Below, in pieces: positions 35,863 to 47,455 of a DNA stretch of 64,000 nt. Positions within the stretch are counted from its first letter, which is position 1. Each line of letters opens with the position of its first letter. The translations under genes and the position numbers were made by a program. Origin of the DNA: Eurosta solidaginis (lineage: Eukaryota; Arthropoda; Insecta; Diptera; Tephritidae); contig NC_090321.1 of assembly GCF_040869045.1 (NCBI RefSeq), positions 30,501,426 to 30,565,425 on the forward strand, written 5' to 3'. The notes beneath the pieces were generated by a model that searched no databases, had not been told where the DNA came from, and saw only the letters and a list, made by a program, of their open reading frames with translations.

Positions 35863-37239
35863 TTAATTAAATTAAATTTTAAGTGTGCTTATAAGTATCG
35901 CTTATAGCAAATTTTACCGCTCGAATTAAATTATTTATTCACGGTAATTGAATTTGAAAAATGACATTGAAGAAAGCCTAGTATGTGGCCTTGCGCAAGT
36001 ACATTCGTAAAATTGCGAAACCATTTTCGTTTGTCTTTATTATTTCGTTGCCCTCCAGAGCAATTTCGGTATGTCGTAAAGCTTTCTCCCGGTGATAATT
36101 TCTAAAAAAAAAAATCTTAAATATTCGGTGAACCATAAAAATCGCAAAGCCATGAAGCCACAAGTGCAACATAGCAAAATATATGTGCAATCTAAGAAGA
36201 TGAGAAAGGCAGCGTATTCGATATGCAAGTGTAAGCGAATAGCGGGAGAGGCAATGGTGAGGAAAAAGCACTTAAAATCTGCAGGCCCAAGCATTCAAAG
36301 AAGCCGACTCGTTACAGCAACTTGAAATAAGATAAAAGTGTACTCAAGGATCATAAAATTAAATTCTATCAACGTTAAACGAAGAAAACGAATAAACAAA
36401 TTAAAACAAACAAAAAATTATCTGGAAAAATCAAGGAATTAAACTGAAACTGTAACCCTTATTCTAATATGGAAAAGAACGAGACTGTAAAAGTTATTTT
36501 TATCTGAAAAAACCGTATAAATTACGCAAATCTGAAAGAACTGAACCGCAAAACTGAGGTAAAGTTGAACTGGCCATTCAATAAAGACCTCACATAGGCT
36601 GAACGTGTCCATAGTGATGCCAGAATTTGTTTCAGCACCAAAACGAGAACCCCTAATTAGGCACCAGGACGTATGTTATAGAATAACTTCGTCCGCTTGG
36701 CCAATACTACACGCTTTCTAGGACCTAGCTTTACTGCCGTTTCTTCCTGCAGCTTGCACTTCTTACATCTGCTGTTACTTATAATATCACACCAGACGGC
36801 AGCGTCCAGTTAGTTTGCCCATCGTGAGCCCTTAGTTTTGTCGCTTTAGAAATATGAGCAACTTTGTGATTGTTATGTTGTAGAATTCGCACATGATTTT
36901 AGAACTTTTCCAACTCAAGTAACTGAGCATCGTGATGGACAGTAAGACTTGCTGGAAATCTAATACTGAACATAGATCTGAAAGGGCCCTATAAGTCTAG
37001 CACAGAAACAAGTTTAAAACCAAACTCGTGGATCTTATGTCCATGGTCAGGTCAAAATTTACGTATAGGGCTATAATAAGGTTGCCATGGAAAACAATAC
37101 AATAACAAAAATATGAATAGAGTAGAGCAAGCAGCATTCGGAGGTTACCCCTCCGTGTGCACTGAGGTCGTGTTCATCTGATACATTAAACGCACTTCTA
37201 AACCTCTAGACGTCTTATTGTTGAAACTTTAGGCAATTA
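35863..37239. other. Unassigned sequence before a LINE tail
   Basis: No confident feature. Around 36590-36830 the minus strand has a Cys/Lys-rich short frame that could be retroelement debris. I could not place it. Confidence 0.3.
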
Positions 37240-38035
37240 GGTCAAAGTCGTGTACACAGAAGGCTTCCCGGTGGCCCGCCATTGCTAGGAGGAAGTCTAT
37301 AGGAAGGACACAATTTTACCGATTGGCCCAAAAGGATCTAATGCGTGGAACTCGGTGTCTCTTTGAGCAACCTAAGGTCTTGCTGCCAGTCCGTCTTACT
37401 TGGTCGGCTGTTTTTTTCGCAGCGGAAGTTCTGAGTATACAGGGCCTGCCTGTACAGACTCGGTGAGAGGGTGCAAAGTATGCATCTACTCAGTGAGTCA
37501 TGGTGCAATTATGACGGTAAATTCCCCCAACACTGTGTATAAGACCGTCAGCTGCTGCATCAAGCCGCTTTGTGTCCCAGCTATCTTCGCAAACATCATG
37601 ACGCTTATATGTGTCCTTGGCAACAAGAATATTGAGGGCAACCAGCAGGCACACGCACTTGCAAAGGTGGGGGGTTAACTGGATGTTACGGAAGCAGTCA
37701 AGATATACTCACATAAATCGAAATAAACATACAGAACATTCCAAGAAATAGCGGTATCCAACTGGTACTTCTAGCAAATCTACAAGAAAACTCAAAAAAC
37801 TAGACTGAATTACGATGGTGCGATAATAGAGGACCTACAATAAAGATGAAGGAACGAAATTTAAGGAACACTGCCACAATCAAGGGACACTGGCTGCTTG
37901 GCCTGCGTGCTGAGAGAATGGGGGTCTCCTTTAACTGCATTTGCACAAGTTGCAGCTATAAGGGCAGCAAAGCATATGCTACGTTGCAAACTAAGGGTAG
38001 TTTTATACTAGTGGAACTTCGCGAAGTTGTTTAAC
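37240..38035 (+). pseudogene. LINE RNase H and C-terminal domain remnant
   Basis: At 37241 the + strand reads VKVVYTEG, which corresponds to the RNase H YTDGS start with the first Asp changed to Glu. At 37610-37675 it reads VLGNKNIEGNQQAHALAK, the WVPGHxxIxGNExADxLA motif with the final Asp changed to His. At 37870-37945 it reads IKGHWLLGLRAERMGVS followed by CICTSC, the GHWPIGxHAxRLGI...CRxC tail typical of jockey-type LINEs. The parts are in correct order with frame breaks between them. It is inactive. Confidence 0.72.
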
Positions 38036-39649
38036 ACTTCGTAAAATATATCAGCGAACATGACCTCACCTAACCTAAAAACAGCAGACATAATTTCTAG
38101 GAGAATGTGCATCAAAATTGCGCCCGTGCGCTACTAGGGCTCGCATCTTTATTATCGGGCCAGCAATCAAGCAACCATTTTACATCAATACAGTCTTCAT
38201 TAAAACAAATTTAGAATGCCTAATTGAGGAAGAAATGTCTATAGCAGAACTTATTCACATTTTCCGTGTTCCGCAAAAGTTGCGTTTTTGACAGCGGCAA
38301 AACCCTGAAACACGAAACCGGAGCAGAATTTTGAAACGGTTTGACTCTTTGAGAAATATAAAGCGACTACTAGCGCTGATATGCAGGGGCGATACATATT
38401 ACAAAAAAATAACATAAATAAGAAATTACCAAGTACCAGCATTGCCAAAATGACAGAGGCGGTGTAAGTAAAGTAGCAGAAAAAAAGTTCAAAAAGTGAG
38501 CACACAGCGTCTGCACAACGCACGTCGTTTCAGGGCATGCATCGAAACTAAAGAACAGCTAACAGAAGGAAATTTCTTTGAAAACATTTTTCTTAAAAAT
38601 GTGGCAGCCGCTGCTTAACCAACCATAAGTAAATAAAGTGAGTACAAATACGCTGTGTGTGTATGTGTGTGAGCGTGTGCATGTGGCAATGGGCGTGGCG
38701 TTAATAAATTTAGCAGCAAACAGCAAGGCTACGACATGCATGCATTACATTGCATACGTGCAGGCGCTGAAGCCATGCCACTTGTACTTGCATTTGGTAA
38801 AAGAACAGACAACGAGCCGTAGTAAAGTCAAACAACAACAATAGGCAGTACAAAAAAACGTACGAATATAAAAATAAATAAACGAAGCAAGGCAAGTTAA
38901 AGCCAAAGTCAAAGCAAAAAATTATTGCAAGCCAAGAAGACAATGAAAAGAGGAGTGCAAAACAGACAATATTACGTTGTTGTTGTTGTATGAAGAGTAT
39001 ACGTAATAGTAACAAAATAATGACAGTTGCAATGCCACAGCCACAGCAGCAGCTCAAAACCTTCGCCCACGTATGCACAAACATATTTGATTGCATTTCG
39101 AATTTTTAGAAAGCACGTGTGCCACGTTAGTCTGACCAAACGTATGTTCGTAATCGAGCAAGTGTGCGACTTACGTGCGAAACGTGAGTGCAAACAGGTG
39201 AATATTTTGGTAACTGACACAAATGAGGTAGTGAACACAGGCGGTGATAAAATTTATACGATAATTTGGGGAGAGATGGAGGTAGTGTAAATTGTATTAA
39301 ATTGATTATGGAACGAATGTTGAAGAAGAAATTGCAGTACAAAAAAAAGACACAGTGCTACCAGCATAGGTTAACAGTTTCTTATTAAGAAGTCTTACTG
39401 AAGAGTGTTATGCTTTAGCATCGGGTATGTCGAGAAAATAAATAAGGTTAGATTATGATCAGCTGATCGGCGCGTGAGGGCCTTTCGTAAACTGAATGTG
39501 TCGTAGTGTTATCAGAAGTATTTTTGATCATCGAACTAAATTGCTCTGTCGAAAACTAGGACCCATGTTGAAAAATATCTCTTCTCCCTTCGTAAATTCA
39601 CTGTCACTGGCAAGACTTATGCAATAAACTGTACCCTATAAAATACCCC
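38036..39649. other. Unassigned sequence with TG-rich microsatellite
   Basis: A GTGTGTGTATGTGTGTGAGC tract lies at about 38655-38674. Frames of up to 128 codons across 38.2-39.3 kb are shadows of CA/TG-rich or repetitive composition and carry no motif. Confidence 0.4.
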
Positions 39650-40098
39650 CTAATGAGTGTTTCAAGCAAAGGATCTTCCCTTCGCATCTCCTTTTCCACT
39701 TTAATTTACTATCCCTCTTCATTTATTTTGTTGTTCTTCGCCTGTTCGTTATCGCATTGCCTTTTTTCCTTTGCACTTTTCTCTCTATTTTCTCTCATTT
39801 TGGCTTACCTGGCTTTTTCCTTTTACAGTTGCTTTTCACTTATCCCATTTCCTTACAACTTATCGTTCTCTCTTCATTCCCCTTATCTTTTAACTTTTCT
39901 TTCTGAATTCATCGCCCCTCTACTCTCCCGAATCGCTTCGCATTTCCTTTCTTGTGTACAGATCTACTACAATGCTCTTCAAATTTCCATATCTTTCTCC
40001 TTATCAGTCCCAGTCCCAGTCCAAGTCCAAGTACAAGTCCCAGCCCCAATCCCAGTACATATCCCAGTCGCAGTCCCGATCACAATGCCAGTCACTGT
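39650..40098. repeat. Pyrimidine-rich tract ending in (CAGTCC)n-like hexamers
   Basis: C/T-rich from about 39665. From 40005 to 40098 it becomes a diverged CAGTCC/CAAGTC hexamer array. The 192-codon + strand frame here is Phe/Ser/Leu-rich and then a Pro-Val repeat. That is what pyrimidine-rich DNA and a hexamer array encode by chance, so I do not call a gene. Confidence 0.7.
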
Positions 40099-40319
40099 GA
40101 AACTTCTTTCCAGGCATGAGAGTTTTAAGCGGGGCAGGAGTCATGTCAAAACATCGTTAAACTCCCTGATAGCATGTCACAAACGAATTATAAAATACTA
40201 TCCTCTATCCTCGGCTGCGACTAAACGATGAATAATAGATGAAATTTCGGTGAGTTGTTGAAGGGAAAGGAGGGAAGTGGGTTGAAGAAGAAAGATTTGA
40301 ATAACAATCCATAAATAGT

Positions 40320-41230
40320 TTCGAAAAATTCAGATATGACCTCCAAACTACACCCAAAATGCCTCAGAAAAATACTGCCTAGTCTGGAAGTGGTGTTTTA
40401 ATGGTCGTGGTATAATAACGAAAGCAATCTCGAAGTATTCAGTATGTATAATCGATATGATTCCGACATAATATCGAAAATAATAACGAAAAACTCTCGA
40501 AATCATTCAAAAACTACCTATTTTTGTTGTAGCGATATAGGCACTGTCCGAAGTTTTTGTTTGGTGTTATCGATGTTGATGCTCTTTTGTCGGATATAGA
40601 TCTGGTACGTTTCGGTTACAAGCGACATTAAGGTACACGTCCGACCATCTCGGGAACTATGTGGTCATATCAACCTTCTGAAAGAAACCGGATTCGCTAC
40701 AGGTAGGTGAGGTTTGAAGGGTTGCGCTACAAAACCCCTTAAATCATTTGGGTGTTTTAGCCGCCTTTTCCGACAGGCATACTTGCCGCGGTTTATTTTA
40801 AGCCCCCTAACCCTTTGGGGGGTCCAAAACTACCTGAAAAGATATTGAAATAATTTGGAAACCCCACAAAAGAAAGAAAGAATTTATTCTAATAATGATT
40901 CTGATATTTCTCCGAAAAAATTACGGAAACGATTTCAAACATTTTCCGAAAATACCCCTCAAATATTCTTGACACTTACTTGAACGCAAATGCGAAATGA
41001 GCTGGAGATAGTTCCGAGAATGTTTCTAAAATAACCTTAAAATAGTTACGAAGTAATCGCAAGCGAAATCCCGATGTATTCCGGAAAAGTTTTAATTGAT
41101 CTCGAAAACAAATCCGAAAGATCTAGAATCGCTACATGTTCCTTAAATTCCTGTTATTTTTCTTCCCTGAACTCCTGGAAAATTTCTGAAACATTTCTGG
41201 AATTTTTTCGAAAACAATTACCCTAAAATC
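40320..41230. repeat. Degenerate CCGAAAA-type minisatellite, split by repeat D
   Basis: Variants of TCCGAAAA, TCTCGAAA and TTCCGAGAA recur roughly every 25-35 bp on both sides of the D insertion at 40532-40825. The units are too diverged to give an exact period by eye. Confidence 0.5.
40532..40825 (+). repeat. Dispersed repeat D, long copy
   Basis: Contains TTGTAGCGATATAGGCACTG, GTGTTATCGATGTTGATGC, CGGATATAGATCTGGTACG, CCGACCATCTCGGGAAC, GATTCGCTACAGGTAGGTGA, AAGGGTTGCGCTACA and TCCGACAGGCATACTTGCCG. It ends near CCCTTTGGGGGGTCC. Inserted inside the CCGAAAA minisatellite. Confidence 0.75.
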
Positions 41231-42365
41231 AAATCTTTTCCTAACCAAACCATTCTGTCGTGGTTGAGAAGCAAAGAGTTTTTGGGTCACAAAGGCGAAT
41301 ATTAGCATAATCAGACATCTTAACATTAAAACTTTTAAATTTATGACATTAATAAGGTAGATTAAGTCCGAATGTTGTCCACTAATGTGGGCATCCCATC
41401 CGTCCCCTCCCACCTCCCCCTATTCCTTCTTTTTAGGAAAGAAAAAGCGAGAGAGAAGTAATTTCGTTGATAACTTTAAATTTTTTGTTACACGTTTCCG
41501 TTCCCTTTTTGTATCATTTTAATTAACATTGATATGGGTTTCTAAATTACAAATTCCTAAATAAATGCTGGTATTTGATTGTCTTAAGACTTTGGACGTT
41601 TTAAGACTTTTATTATGCAAAACTAACAACTGACAATGAGACATGAAGAATTTACTCATGCTGCTATGGCTTAATCGCCAAATGATAAGGGATCATTGTG
41701 ACATGCCAGAAAACATGAAGTATGTATGTGTGTGTATCCAAGCAGCGGCGCTGGTAGGGGGAGACCAATGAAAATGGAAAGATAGGGCTAGCAAACGTGC
41801 GTAGGTCCATGAAATTAAAGCAGAAAGTCGCAACAACAATTTGCAAAGTTTAACAAAGTACAAGAAAAGAAAAAGACAACAATAAAAATAAGAATGAAAG
41901 TTAGAATATTTAAAATAACGCTGCTCATGAAAAAGGAAAACAATAAAATCTAACCGTAAGCCAGTGAATAATACAAAATGAAAAAAGTTTACAAGAAATA
42001 CTCAAACATAATAAACACAAACAAAACTGACCGTAGCGAGTAAAGGAAAAATTATGTAAAATGAAATATGGTAAGGAAAAATATCCTAACAACATAAACA
42101 AATTTTAACTAACAGCAATCATCACAAAACAATCACTACTATTAAGAAACTGGCGTGCGTTTGCTTATGTAGGATCCTTATCCTTTTCGAAGCCTTTCTT
42201 TAGTACATAAACTGAATAGATATTGATAGAGGGCATACAGTTACTACCAGGCAAAATCGACCTTACTTAAAATTTTTTTTTTAATTTTGCCAACAACTGT
42301 TAAGCTTCCTAACCTTGAAAATCTTCTTCATTCACCTTGAAAAGTTGCTCTGCTTTCCTAATACA
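41231..42365. other. Unassigned AT-rich sequence
   Basis: No gene or repeat recognised. AAAA/AACAAT-rich on the + strand from about 41830 to 42130. Confidence 0.35.
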
Positions 42366-42405
42366 TTTCGGAGTCGGCATGAAGCATGTAAAATCCGTCC
42401 GACCA
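42366..42405 (+). repeat. Dispersed repeat F, short fragment
   Basis: TTTCGGAGTCGGCATGAAGC then ATGTAAAATCCGTCCGACC matches the middle of the F copies at 15.9 kb and 58.9 kb. Confidence 0.5.
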
Positions 42406-42740
42406 GGGTGAGGATGAGGATGAGGACGAGGATGAGGATAAGAATAGGATGAAGATGAGGATGAGAAAGAGGATATGAATGAAGATGAGGATGAAATGAG
42501 GATGAGGATGAGATGATCGAGAGTAAAATAAAGAGGAGCAATTGTAGTGCCGAAGTAGAGGGCGGAAGTGAAGATGATGGATAAAAAAATTAGAGAAAGA
42601 ATGTAAAAGTATGGGTAAAAAAAGTTTGTAAGGACAGGCGAGGGAGAGGAGCAGTAAAAGCGATCAAAGAGAGGAGGGAGTTAGGAAAAGTGAGAAATAG
42701 GCGATTTCGAGCTAAAAGAGTGAGAGAGAGTAAGCTGTAA
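42406..42740. repeat. GAGGAT hexamer array and purine-rich tract
   Basis: 42406-42515 is a diverged (GAGGAT)n array. Purine-rich GAGAGAGG/AAAGAGAG sequence continues to about 42740. It is the strand-reversed counterpart of the pyrimidine tracts elsewhere in the window. Confidence 0.8.
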
Positions 42741-44301
42741 AACTTTTTAAAGTTATTTTAAAACTATGCAGATAAATCAAGGTTCAGAAAAGCCAAGGTA
42801 TGCCGGGTCTAATAATATGTATACAGAATTACATCGTGCATTGTTGGACTAATCAGATCGCCAAAACTACTGAGCCAGATGGGATACTTAATTTCTGCGC
42901 CTTGGTTTTTAGTTATGCTGCGTGTTGGCAGTGTAAGGGAACAATGTGATTCTTGCATCAGAGGTATGCTATATCAAGCCGAAGATGATAAAGAGTGGTT
43001 TAAATATATAGAAAGTTTCATTACGATTTCCATTTGGAAGTATAGAATAAACTTTGGCAGTGAAACGCACCAGCTCCAATCTAGCGCAGAGCTATCATAT
43101 CAAAGGACGGTACTAGTTCTTATGCCATTGAAATATTTAAATTGACACAGATTTAAGGTGATTCGCTTCAGGTTAATTCACTTAAATACGTCTAGCTCAG
43201 ACTTCAGCGGTCAGCGATGTTGGTACAAATATGGCTGAGAACTGACTCAATGTGTATCCGAAAATTACCAGTTTCGCTTCGCAATGCAGCCGGTTCTATG
43301 TAAGTGAGCGACTCGGAATTTTTCCCGAACCAGGGCTGCATTTCAGTGTAGCCCCATTAAATTTGGTGCGTCCCATCAGTTCGAAGATTTCACATTCTCG
43401 ATTTTCTTAAATTTTATCTGCAGGGGTGTTTAAAAGTTAGTATGGCGCTAAAAGATGGGCTCCAAATGCATTAACTTCAATTATAGTCGAAAAAATCAGA
43501 TTTTTAGAGGGGTAGAGAAAAGACTTACTTTGTAGTTTTTAGAACAAACTTGTTTTCTTCCAAGAAATTATAGGGTAGTATAAGGTCACTGTAGGGAAAA
43601 ATATCTAGTTCAAAACTGGTGTGGTTCAATTGCATTGTAAACCACTACTAGCTCGGTCTCCATCTCCTTACGTGTTTTCAGCTGGCAGATTTAACTTGGC
43701 GATGTCGTTGAAATTGTACCCGTTGCATTACCTTTTCTATAGTTCTGAACGAGATATATATTTCCGACCCAGAACTAGTTCGTTTATTGGAACTATTTCG
43801 ACAATTCCGAATTAATGTAAAAATTACAGTTTAGTTCTTTCCTTGGTACTATTTCCGGACCGAACCGAAATTCTAGATGTACCTTCTAGCACGATATTAG
43901 CCCATTTTTCGGAAGGGAAGGTGTAGCAAAAGCAATCAGACTCGTAGTCAAAGCTCCGCAAAGCTGGTAGCAGTTTTATTTTTGTTTGGATAGCCTTTTT
44001 CTCAAACATATGTTAAATATGAAATATAAAAACCGACTCTGTCGATTGTAAAACTGGAGCAAATCTAGTTACTACCAAACTAGTATTGGAACGATTTTTC
44101 GTCATCCCTTGTCAAATTTGGTTTCGAGATAAACTGGTTTCCGCGTTGTGCCATAATCAGTGTCGATTTTCGTTCTGCTCTGTTGTTGTCGCTTGTCTTA
44201 TATTTATAGCTCGTAAGTACATGAGCAGGTATTCTCAAAATTGATGCTTGTGTGTATTAATGTGTATGTGCTCTGTGTTCATTCAGAACCGAGGGTGCTT
44301 T
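42741..44301. other. Unassigned sequence
   Basis: No supported gene. The 88-codon frame at 42879 has no recognisable domain. The 43.4-44.0 kb part has recurring GAACTA/TTCCGA words but no clear repeat unit. Confidence 0.3.
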
Positions 44302-44591
44302 TTACTGATCGATTTGTGTGGCTGACTCAGGTAGGTAAAAGTCAGTAATTCTAGTCGTTTGACCTTCTTTGTGGGTTTGCTTCTTTTGGGGCCTTAATTC
44401 TTTTGTGTTTATTTGTTGTTGTGCTTTTGTCTGTTGTACCTGTGTTATTACTTGTTTTTTGTAAACAAGTTTTAATGGCTCAAATATTGTGTTAGAAATT
44501 GTGTTTATCTGTTCGTTTATTATTCTACCGTCGACTGTTTTCTGTTTGTAGATTTCCATGTTTTCCAGTGCGTTGAGACGTCGGCCTTTTT
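44302..44591 (-). other. Unidentified Lys/Gln-rich open frame, possible retroelement tail
   Basis: On the minus strand the frame runs from about 44591 through an ATG at 44559 to a stop at 44302. It begins KKGRRLNALENMEIYKQKTV, then IINEQINTISNTIF, and ends TRITDFYLPESATQIDQ. The start resembles the short LxxLExxEIY...LNxQ segment that I associate with the C-terminal part of some retroelement polyproteins. That memory is weak. It is 86 codons from the ATG, with no domain, neighbour or promoter that decides its nature. It may also be chance. Confidence 0.25.
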
Positions 44592-45403
44592 TCTACTTAT
44601 TTGGCGGTTAAGGTCTAGTTTCAAATCGTAAATGTGTATCACTTGCTACTGACTTCACTTCAGGGGTGTATCAAGATAGTAGTCACTGTATGCATATTTA
44701 TTTGCTTAATTTAAAAAAATAATTCTTTTTTGATTTGTTTCACAGCTGTTGGGTTATTTAAAATCTAAAAGACTCATAAAAAGATGATGATAAGTTTGCT
44801 AAATGTCCATAGAACAAACTTACTGTGTGTGTGTACACACGCAAACCCGCTCCGCTCCTTTGTAGCTCACATCATCAGCGTATTAAAAGTTTTCACTTTT
44901 TTAAAACTTATTTAACCCAAACTCACCTTTTCACTTGCTTGGCATTTCAAAAACTTTGCAGTTATACACAATCTTCAATAAACAATCTCCACACACACAC
45001 ACACACGAATACACTCACATGTACAGCCATATCCTGCTACGCCCATACATTTGCAATTTATTTACATTGAATTTTCTTAACTATAAATAAATTATGCATG
45101 TTTGACAAATCTTGGCATAACATTGTCGTAATCGTCAGGCCGTTGTTTGCTGCTCCGAAAAGTTGTTGTTTTTATTGTTACACAAAAAAGGAAAAGCATG
45201 CAAATTTTAAAAAGACGTGTGCGGGTAAAAAGATTTTCTACATGTTCTTGCTATTGTTTGGCATCCTGCTGACAAACAAAATACCAGCAAATACAACAAC
45301 AAAAATTATAACAAAATCCTTGTAGCAACAAAAGTTGTGCTTGCTGAATAGTGGACAATGCAGCTAAGACGTTGGATTGGTCAGTCGCTATAGATATTCT
45401 ATA
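44592..45403. other. Unassigned sequence with (CA)n microsatellite
   Basis: A perfect CA run lies at about 44990-45005. The left neighbour TGTGTGTGTGTACACACGC at about 44825 is a second dinucleotide patch. No gene recognised. Confidence 0.45.
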
Positions 45404-45547
45404 TACGGTTGCCACTTTGATCCATTTGGGCCAAAAATGGTCCTTTCCAACCCCATTTTGTCCGCTGGTCCCTTTTTCTTGTATGGAAAACTAAATTTTA
45501 TAGGCCTGCAAGCATATCGATAGGTAATGAGAGATTATGAAACAATA

Positions 45548-45976
45548 TGTGACCCGGTCTATGAAAAGTCGGCTTATGACTCAAAATAATTTTTCCACTT
45601 TTTTTCTGGTTTCGATAGTTTTTGAGACGCTCTTTCACGCGGTGAAAACTAGAAAGTCCTAACTTGCTTAGAAGTGTACTAAAAATGTAGAGAAAGAAGA
45701 GAACAAATGAAAGACGATGAAGCCTTTGGTTCCTTCGATGCAACTTTGGTGGCTGGTGAAGCATCCTCAGATTTTTTTTGATAGCATTTTTTTCGATGGC
45801 AATGGAGCCAAAATATCGGTCAGAAACTGGTTTGTGCTTTGCCTTTTGGGCATGACTGTTCATAATGCAAAAGGAAACTACTAAGAAACTGAAGAAATGC
45901 ATTGTTTATCTTTATCAGCTGTTTCTCCCAATTTCTTTTTCGAGTCAAAAGCCACCTTTTCATAGACGGAGTCACA
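45548..45976. mobile_element. Inverted-repeat element nested in the hAT-like element
   Basis: The left end is TGTGACCCGGTCTATGAAAA. The right end in reverse complement is TGTGACTCCGTCTATGAAAA. Similarity continues through GGCTTNTGACTC, about 31 of 36 matching positions. TA occurs next to both ends. The 429-bp body has no recognised transposase. The 134-codon minus-strand frame inside has no domain I can name and is not called as a gene. Confidence 0.75.
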
Positions 45977-46220
45977 TATATCGACATGCTAAACAAAAGG
46001 TGACCCCTTAAACATGTTTACAAAAAAATCTTATGAAAAAAATTTGAAAGTGTTAATTTTCGTTTGGGATATCGATTTTTTAATTTTTCTCACAGAGCAC
46101 AAAACAAATCGATGAGGCTGTTGTGGAAAGTGTTCAGTAGTGTTTTGTGCCTGCAAGTTAATGGCATTTCTGCTGTGCAACTGTCAAATTCAATAAAAGT
46201 TACAGAATTAAAAGCTTCTA

Positions 46221-46985
46221 CACTCAGAGAAAAACGCCGTTCTAAAATCCAGCACTACCGGACTCAATTCAAGCTTTTCATGTTCTTACACTTTTGTTCT
46301 TGAAAAACGAACGACCTGTTCTTAAAACAACAACCTTGTTCCTGAACTGACACCATTTTCTTGAAAAGAGAACGGCTGGTCTTAAATTATGAACAAATGT
46401 TCTATTAATGGGAACGAAACGGTTTAATTCGTGTGCAATACAATGTTAAATACAACATTAGGCACAGACTAACGAGCAATTGTAGTGGCCCAGCTGCTAT
46501 GATGTTGCGGTAGCGATCGTGTGGCACGAGTTCGATCGCCGTTAAACTATAAAGTTTTTTAAAACAATTTTTTTATATTCTATTTTTTAACTCTTATTTT
46601 TCGTTCAGCTCCATTCACATATGCACAGGTAATTCTCAAACTTGTTATGAAATGTTTTAAATATATATTCAGGTTGCATCATCAATTAAGAAAAATTTCT
46701 TGATACGAGAAATATATGAAAAAATATATATTATGCGTTTTTTCAAACCTTTTTGGAATTTTAATAATAATTTGTTTCGTTATTAATATTGAAATGAGCA
46801 CAGAAGGTTGACACATCAATTCCAAACTGGTCATAAAATACGAACGGTGTGCTTGGAAAAACTGTTCTTAAAACAAGCCCATCGGTCACGAGTTAAGAAA
46901 AAACGTACTTAACAGACTTTGGTCAATGAATGTTCTTAATTTTGAATTTATTTCGTTCGTTTTAGAACGATGTTTTCTCTGAGTG
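46221..46985. mobile_element. CACTCAGAGAAAA-ended inverted-repeat element nested in the hAT-like element
   Basis: The left end CACTCAGAGAAAAACGCCG then TTCTAAAA, and the right end in reverse complement CACTCAGAGAAAACATCG then TTCTAAAACG, form a ~28-bp inverted repeat. TA flanks both ends. GTTCTTAA/TTAAGAAC words are repeated near each end. The body (765 bp) is non-coding and carries a tRNA-like segment at its centre. Superfamily not assigned; a TA duplication is compatible with several. Confidence 0.75.
46481..46545 (+). repeat. tRNA-like segment (A box/B box) inside the 46.2-kb element
   Basis: TGGCCCAGCTG resembles an A box and CGAGTTCGATCGCC a B box, about 43 bp apart. An AT-rich stretch follows. 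It does not fold as an intact tRNA in the register I tried. It may be a SINE inserted in the element or captured tRNA-like DNA. Confidence 0.4.
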
Positions 46986-47358
46986 TATATATTTCCGGCC
47001 TGCACTAAAGAGTTTAATCAGAAAAAGTTAGTCTGCTGATATTATTCCATCAATATGAAGAAACTTTTGAGTAATTTTAGCTACAATGATTATATCAAAA
47101 TATTGAATATTTAAAAAATGTCAGTGTATATAATTTAGAATACTAATTATCTTAACCCAATGAATATTTTCATTGTAAGTAAGGCAAAAATATTTTTTGA
47201 AAGCGATAACTTTACAAATGCTCAACGTAGATCTTATACAAACGCTTTGTGCCGAATTATTCCCGTTGGAGATCAGAAACTTCAAATGTCATCAAAATTC
47301 CAATACTACTAAGTTGACACTTTTAAAACTTCTCAATGGTTAATCTGAGGACTGTGGT

Positions 47359-47455
47359 TAGATTCAATAAATGTGAGTTTTGAAATGTACATTTTGCTCT
47401 AACACAAATTATATGGAAAAGGTGTACATTTCAAAACTTGCATTTACTGAATCTA
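47359..47455. mobile_element. Short foldback (MITE-like) element
   Basis: The arms TAGATTCAATAAATGTGAG...TTTTGAAATGTACA and TGTACATTTCAAAA...CTTGCATTTACTGAATCTA are inverted over about 34 bp with four mismatches, separated by about 30 bp. The same arm occurs alone near 32230, so it is a dispersed family. Confidence 0.7.

Noticed and set aside
36590..36830. Minus-strand Cys/Lys-rich short frame near a LINE tail
   Set aside because: Could be retroelement debris, but no motif was clear enough to call.
38710..39096. 128-codon Cys/Leu-rich minus-strand frame
   Set aside because: Arises from CAACAACAA and similar low-complexity DNA; no domain.
39653..40231. 192-codon frame, longest in the window, hydrophobic then Pro-Val repeat
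   Set aside because: Composition follows the pyrimidine-rich strand and the CAGTCC hexamer array. No signal, domain or splice support.
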